Assembly (NCBI RefSeq): GCF_009711045.1
Contig: NZ_WMJX01000012.1
Location: 35,967 to 99,966 of the forward strand
Length of the DNA stretch: 64,000 nucleotides
Direction of reading: 5' to 3'
Origin: Myroides albus
Lineage (GTDB): Bacteria > Bacteroidota > Bacteroidia > Flavobacteriales > Flavobacteriaceae
In this document: positions 60,182-64,000 of the stretch, piece by piece
Position numbering within the stretch: the stretch's first letter is position 1
Layout of the letters: each line of letters begins with the position of its first letter
The notes under the pieces: generated by a model
What the model saw: only the letters and a program-made list of their open reading frames with translations
Databases searched by the model: none
Told to the model about the DNA's origin: nothing
Program-made: the position numbers and the translations under genes

Positions 60182-60201
60182 GAAATATTATAAGTCAGGA
60201 A

Positions 60202-61959
60202 TTATTTTCCTTTCTCCATTCTTTCTTTTAATTCAGCAAGAGCGTCAATATCACCAAGAGTTGTTTTCTCAGCAGTATTGTTGTTAGAAGCCTCAACAGC
60301 TTTTACATTTTTCTCTTCTTCTTCACGGAAGATTGAAGTATGAGAAGCAACTACTCTCTTGAATTCTTTATTGAACTCAATAATTTTGAACTCAGCAGAT
60401 TCTCCTTTTTTCAATTTCTTACCATCTTCTTTCTCTAAGTGACGAGTTGGAATGAAAGCAACTACATCCTCTTCGAATACTACAGTAGCACCTTTGTCAA
60501 CTACTTCAGAGATTTCTCCTGAATGTACAGTTCCTACAGCGTAAGCATCTTCGTATTTATCCCAAGGATTAGCAGTAGTTTGTTTGTGTCCTAAAGATAA
60601 TTTACGTCCTTCAACGTCTAACTCTAATACTACTACGTCTAATTTATCTCCTACGTTTACAAACTCAGATGGGTGTTTGATTTTCTTAGTCCAAGATAAG
60701 TCAGAAATGTAAATTAATCCATCAATTCCTTCTTCTAATTCTACGAATACACCGAAGTTTGTAAAGTTACGAACGATACCTACATGTTTAGAACCTACTG
60801 GGTACTTAGCAGTGATATCAGTCCAAGGATCTTGAGTTAATTGTTTAATTCCTAAAGACATTTTTCTTTCTTCTCTATCAAGAGTTAAAATAACTGCCTC
60901 TACTTCATCTCCTACTTTAACGAAATCTTGAGCTGATCTTAAGTGAGTAGACCAAGACATTTCAGAAACGTGGATTAAACCTTCAACACCTTCAGCAACT
61001 TCGATGAAAGCACCGTAATCAGCTAAAACAACTACTTTACCTTTAACTTTATCTCCAACATTTAAGTTTGAATCTAAAGCATCCCATGGGTGAGCGTATA
61101 ATTGTTTTAAACCTAATTGAATTCTTGTTTTCTCATCATCAAAGTCTAAGATAACAACATTTAATTTTTGGTCTAATTCTAATACTTCACTTGGGTGGTT
61201 AATTCTTGACCAAGATAAGTCAGTGATGTGGATTAAACCATCTACACCTCCTAAGTCAATGAATACACCGTAAGAAGTAATGTTTTTAACAACACCTTCT
61301 AACACTTGACCTTTTTGTAATTGACCGATAATTTCTTTCTTTTGAACTTCGATATCAGCCTCGATAAGTGCTTTGTGAGAAACAACAACGTTTTTGAATT
61401 CGTGGTTAATTTTAACTACTTTGAACTCCATTGTTTTGTTCACATATTGATCGTAATCACGGATTGGTTTAACATCAATTTGAGAACCTGGTAAGAATGC
61501 TTCGATACCGAATACGTCAACGATCATACCACCTTTAGTTCTACATTTAACGAATCCATTAACGATTTCTCCAGACTCATGAGCAGCGATAACTCTATCC
61601 CAAGCTTTGATTGTACGAGCTTTTCTGTGAGATAAAACTAATTGTCCGTATTTATCTTCTCTTACGTCGATTAATACTTCTACTTTATCTCCTACTTTTA
61701 AGTTTGGATTATAACGGAACTCGTTTAAAGAAATAACACCCTCAGATTTAGCATTGATATCAACAATTGCATCTCTGTCAGTGATTCTTACTACAACTCC
61801 TTCAACAACTTCCTCATCATCTGTAGAAATGAATGTTTTGTCTACTAAATTTTCAAACTCTTTTAATTGACTATCATCAACAGCATCAATACCGTTTTCG
61901 TAGTTTTCCCAATTAAAGTCTTTTAAAAAATCTTCTTGTGTTTTATTGATTTCAGACAT
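60202..61959 (-). CDS. rpsA: 30S ribosomal protein S1
   Basis: A 585-residue S1 protein made of repeated S1 (OB-fold) domains. Clear repeats include GVVKNITSYGVFIDLGGVDG, GKVVVLADYGAFIEVAEGVEG and GIVRNFTNFGVFVELEEGIDG (each shortened) with the recurring HVSEMSW or HITDLSW strand and the AHPWD linker. The acidic N-terminus (about 1-45) and a C-terminal tail (EVASNNNT region) flank them. S1 binds mRNA; in Bacteroidota it helps initiation where Shine-Dalgarno sequences are weak, which fits this genome. Own promoter, 118-nt leader. Confidence 0.96.
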   Translation of the reverse strand: MSEINKTQEDFLKDFNWENYENGIDAVDDSQLKEFENLVDKTFISTDDEEVVEGVVVRITDRDAIVDINAKSEGVISLNEFRYNPNLKVGDKVEVLIDVREDKYGQLVLSHRKARTIKAWDRVIAAHESGEIVNGFVKCRTKGGMIVDVFGIEAFLPGSQIDVKPIRDYDQYVNKTMEFKVVKINHEFKNVVVSHKALIEADIEVQKKEIIGQLQKGQVLEGVVKNITSYGVFIDLGGVDGLIHITDLSWSRINHPSEVLELDQKLNVVILDFDDEKTRIQLGLKQLYAHPWDALDSNLNVGDKVKGKVVVLADYGAFIEVAEGVEGLIHVSEMSWSTHLRSAQDFVKVGDEVEAVILTLDREERKMSLGIKQLTQDPWTDITAKYPVGSKHVGIVRNFTNFGVFVELEEGIDGLIYISDLSWTKKIKHPSEFVNVGDKLDVVVLELDVEGRKLSLGHKQTTANPWDKYEDAYAVGTVHSGEISEVVDKGATVVFEEDVVAFIPTRHLEKEDGKKLKKGESAEFKIIEFNKEFKRVVASHTSIFREEEEKNVKAVEASNNNTAEKTTLGDIDALAELKERMEKGK

Positions 61960-62083
61960 AGCTGATAATAAATTTGTATTCTATTAATGTGTAAGTTTCT
62001 TAATACCAGTTACATTCAATAGAAGAGGTTTTACTTTTTATAAAATACACTAATGGAGAAACCAAGCTGATCCAAAAGCTGTG

Positions 62084-62114
62084 CAAAATTACTATTTTTA
62101 ATTTAACCACCAAA
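62084..62114 (-). promoter_or_regulatory. Promoter of rpsA
   Basis: Read on the minus strand: TTTG (62114-62111), exactly 19 bp, TAATTTTG (62091-62084), a perfect Bacteroidota promoter. The start of transcription near 62077 leaves a leader of about 118 nt, room for autogenous control by S1. Confidence 0.78.
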
Positions 62115-62164
62115 CAATTAATACATTTTTCATACTTAATACACTAACTTCAAAATAATTACAA

Positions 62165-62195
62165 AAACAAAAGCCTCCACAAATGCAGAGGCTGA
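62165..62195 (-). terminator. Intrinsic terminator after the EamA gene
   Basis: Arms AGCCTC and GAGGCT around TGCATTTGTG, with TTTTGTTTTTG following on the minus strand. The stem is short. Confidence 0.7.
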
Positions 62196-62223
62196 TGTAA
62201 TAATATTAAAAAAGAATTAAACG

Positions 62224-63246
62224 CTAATTACTCATATGCAATTGCTCACTATCCGAAGCTTTTACATTTTTTTTCTTTTTGATCTTTTTAAAAAACTTAC
62301 TATTCTTATAAAGATCCCAATTCATCAACGCGACACTTACAAGAACAACACCTAATCCACCGATTTGTAAGCTTGTGATGATATCATCAGTAAAGAAATA
62401 GCTCAATGCTACTGCTACAACAGGGTTTACATAAGCATAAGTACTCACCTCTGTTACTGGTCTATTCTGTATTAACCATATATATGAACCAAATGCCAAT
62501 ATTGATCCAAAAGTAATTAAATACACAAGTGAAAACCATCCACCATTGCTAATCTCACTTGGCTCAAATGCACTAAACTCCCCATTTACTGTAGCTACTA
62601 TAGAAAATAATACTCCAGCAGTAATCATTTGCCAAGAAGTTTTAACCATAACGTGAAGATCCTCTCCTTGGTTCTCATTCTTATCTTTAGAGTATTTTGA
62701 ATATAAGGACCCAATCGTCCAAGCAATAGATCCTAAGATCAATAAAAACATACAGAATATATTTAACAAACGCTGTGACTCATCACTTGCAATGGTAATC
62801 TGCTCTGCAAACAGCATAATCACGCCTACAAACCCCATGATTAACCCAAGTACAATTGGCAAACTTGAAAAATTATTCTTCCACTGAGGTTTATCTAAAA
62901 TTATAAACCACAAAGCTGCCGCTGCCGCCATAATAGCTGCAATACCACTCGAAACATGTTGTTCTGCCCAAATAAGAGCTCCCATATCAATAAACAATAA
63001 TAAGAAACCAGTAATACACGCTTGCTTAACCACTTTCTTATTAAACAACTTATATCCTTTTAACTTACAATAAGTCAATAATATAACACTCGCTGCAAAG
63101 AAGCGAAGCGATCCCAACACGAAAGGAGTAAAATCACTTAATGCTTTATGAATAAAGAAAAAAGTAGATCCCCATACAAAATAAACAACAAGATATGCAA
63201 ATATTACAGATCCTTTACTTGCACTATTATTAACTACTGCACTCAT
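62224..63246 (-). CDS. EamA/DMT-family transporter, regulated by the adjacent Lrp protein
   Basis: A 340-residue membrane protein with about ten segments in two EamA repeats (VVYFVWGSTFFFIHKALSDF in the first; ITFGSILAFGSYIWLIQNRP and YAYVNPVVAVALSYFF in the second). A Lys-rich cytosolic tail ends the chain. The pattern matches RhtA/YdcZ-like exporters of amino acids. It lies 2 bp behind the Lrp/AsnC gene, so the regulator most likely controls it; amino-acid export is therefore the best guess. Confidence 0.9.
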   Translation of the reverse strand: MSAVVNNSASKGSVIFAYLVVYFVWGSTFFFIHKALSDFTPFVLGSLRFFAASVILLTYCKLKGYKLFNKKVVKQACITGFLLLFIDMGALIWAEQHVSSGIAAIMAAAAALWFIILDKPQWKNNFSSLPIVLGLIMGFVGVIMLFAEQITIASDESQRLLNIFCMFLLILGSIAWTIGSLYSKYSKDKNENQGEDLHVMVKTSWQMITAGVLFSIVATVNGEFSAFEPSEISNGGWFSLVYLITFGSILAFGSYIWLIQNRPVTEVSTYAYVNPVVAVALSYFFTDDIITSLQIGGLGVVLVSVALMNWDLYKNSKFFKKIKKKKNVKASDSEQLHMSN

Positions 63247-63248
63247 AC

Positions 63249-63722
63249 CTAATCTAATTTTTCAGGAATAATTAATTTATTATCTTCTTTTACTGTTTGT
63301 AATACTATAATCGTTCTCGTCGATATGACACCTTGAATCTTTGAAAGCGAGTTTCTCATCAACGAAACAAGAGCTAAAGAATCCGATGTTCTAACTTTAA
63401 TCATATAACCATCATCTCCTGCAATATCGTGAACTTCTAACACCTCTGGAATCTCAGCTAAAAGCTTACCTGTCTCCTCATCACCAATAATCTCATCAAC
63501 TTTTATAAAAATAAATGACAACATCTTTTGATCTATTGCTGTAGGATTAACCCTTGCATGATATGCTAACAATACTTCTTTTTGTTCCAACTTCTTTACA
63601 CGCTCTAGAACAGCAGATGGAGCCATTCCTAATTCTCGCGCAAGTTCAGAATTATTAATTCTAGCATTGTCTTGCATCATTCGCAATATCTTCAAATCTA
63701 TCTCATCTAATTTATATTCCAT
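63249..63722 (-). CDS. Lrp/AsnC-family transcriptional regulator
   Basis: A 157-residue regulator from ATG 63722 (a TTG three codons earlier is less likely). Residues 1-60 form the AsnC-type winged helix-turn-helix (DEIDLKILRMMQDNARINNS, then ELARELGMAPSAVLERVKKL), and 65-150 the RAM/ligand-binding domain (VDEIIGDEETGKLL, GDDGYMIKVRTSDS). Members form octamers and respond to amino acids. It is in an operon with an EamA exporter, and its promoter has two 16-bp direct repeats that look like self-binding sites. Confidence 0.93.
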   Translation of the reverse strand: MEYKLDEIDLKILRMMQDNARINNSELARELGMAPSAVLERVKKLEQKEVLLAYHARVNPTAIDQKMLSFIFIKVDEIIGDEETGKLLAEIPEVLEVHDIAGDDGYMIKVRTSDSLALVSLMRNSLSKIQGVISTRTIIVLQTVKEDNKLIIPEKLD

Positions 63723-63741
63723 ACTTTTCAATTTGCCGATG

Positions 63742-63773
63742 CAAAAGTAATAAAAAGAATTTTATTCAGCAAA
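63742..63773 (-). promoter_or_regulatory. Promoter of the Lrp-EamA operon
   Basis: TTTG (63773-63770), 20 bp, TACTTTTG (63749-63742) on the minus strand. Spacer contains one copy of a 16-bp repeat with an AT-rich palindromic core. Confidence 0.7.
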
Positions 63774-63798
63774 CAAATAGTAAAAAAGAATTTTATTC
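63752..63798. promoter_or_regulatory. Two 16-bp direct repeats, putative Lrp operators
   Basis: AAAAAGAATTTTATTC occurs at 63752-63767 and again at 63783-63798, 31 bp apart (three helical turns). Each contains a near-palindrome GAATTTTATTC. The first copy is inside the promoter spacer, the second just upstream of the -33 box, a layout typical for autorepression by an Lrp/AsnC protein. Confidence 0.65.
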
Positions 63799-64000
63799 GG
63801 TATTAGTAAAGTAAATAAAAATAATATTCTAAAAAAATATTATACGGAAAAGGAAGCTACTTATTATAGAAACAAAAAAGAAAAGTACTAAAAAATATAT
63901 TAAACAAAATATTCTCAGCACTTGAATACAAATTCACCAATAGTATCCTCCTACTAAGTTGTGAAGTATATAAACAAAAAAATCCCCAACCTCATATGAG

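Larger units (their letters stand above)
59712..60201. other. Intergenic region with a decayed coding remnant
   Basis: About 490 bp. The left 130 bp is AT-rich spacer, probably with the telA-operon promoter. The centre holds the coding-like remnant at 59848-60066 and the right end the rpsA terminator. Confidence 0.5.

Noticed and set aside
63960..64000. Half of a hairpin at the right edge
   Set aside because: The sequence looks like the left arm of a terminator but the other arm is outside the window, so it cannot be confirmed.

Overview
The window is a low-GC bacterial chromosome segment with the marks of a Flavobacteriaceae genome, and Myroides or a close relative is my best guess. The evidence is: promoters of the Bacteroidota type (TTTG, about 19 to 21 nt, TAnnTTTG), almost no Shine-Dalgarno sequences, many lipoproteins, a TonB receptor with a carboxypeptidase-like N-domain followed by a DUF4374 lipoprotein, DUF4252 and DUF6266 proteins, and a targeting-type Tgt without the usual zinc cysteines. 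Genus is inference; phylum and family are well supported. Most of the window is ordinary core genome. I see no rRNA, CRISPR array, prophage or intact insertion sequence.

Layout. 1-1414: end of a propeller sensor kinase overlapping its LytTR response regulator. 1415-2442: non-coding, with an array of 11-bp repeats. 2443-8680: orphan oligopeptide-binding lipoprotein, tRNA methylthiotransferase MtaB, small acetyltransferase-like protein, two alpha/beta hydrolases and a membrane-anchored lytic transglycosylase. 8845-9108: tRNA Arg-Pro-Ser operon. 9610-15460: thiolase, NlpC/P60 peptidase, DEAD-box helicase, nucleoside permease, Cmk. 15977-24451: Lon, a DUF lipoprotein, UMF1-type MFS, M48 protease, hydrolase plus lipoprotein MsrB, BirA. 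24549-30112: a long plus-strand run rsfS-ftsH-LUD protein-cdsA-psd-ACBP-SOD-like lipoprotein, joining ribosome silencing, membrane proteolysis and phospholipid synthesis. 30170-38247: minus-strand dnaB, accA, EamA, LptF/G-type permease, tgt, then a FecCD permease with its binding lipoprotein. 38391-39149: small lipoprotein and DUF4252 protein. 39243-42993: seven identical-anticodon tRNA-Lys genes (six of them clustered with a tRNA-Leu), around a DUF6266 gene and a small membrane protein. 43123-52000: aroK, a tightly overlapping S4/methyltransferase/phosphoribosyltransferase operon, FKBP-like lipoprotein, split transketolase, iron-type ABC ATPase, CDF transporter, RluE-type pseudouridine synthase, hydrolase. 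51929-56981: PepT, TonB receptor and DUF4374 lipoprotein. 57053-59711: TelA with two paralogous membrane proteins. 60202-63722: ribosomal protein S1, EamA transporter and an Lrp/AsnC regulator.

How genes may work together. Ferric-siderophore uptake appears to be split over three places: outer membrane (53409-56981), permease and binding protein (36077-38247) and ATPase (48456-49244). The phospholipid genes cdsA, psd and the acyl-CoA-binding protein are one run with FtsH. The most unusual observations are the helically phased 11-bp repeat arrays (one upstream of the DUF6266 gene, one orphan), the amplified tRNA-Lys array with a fresh 214-bp duplication, a lipoprotein superoxide-dismutase homologue that keeps its metal ligands but not the conserved outer-sphere residues, the TelA/paralogue-pair operon, and paired operator-like repeats in the Lrp promoter.
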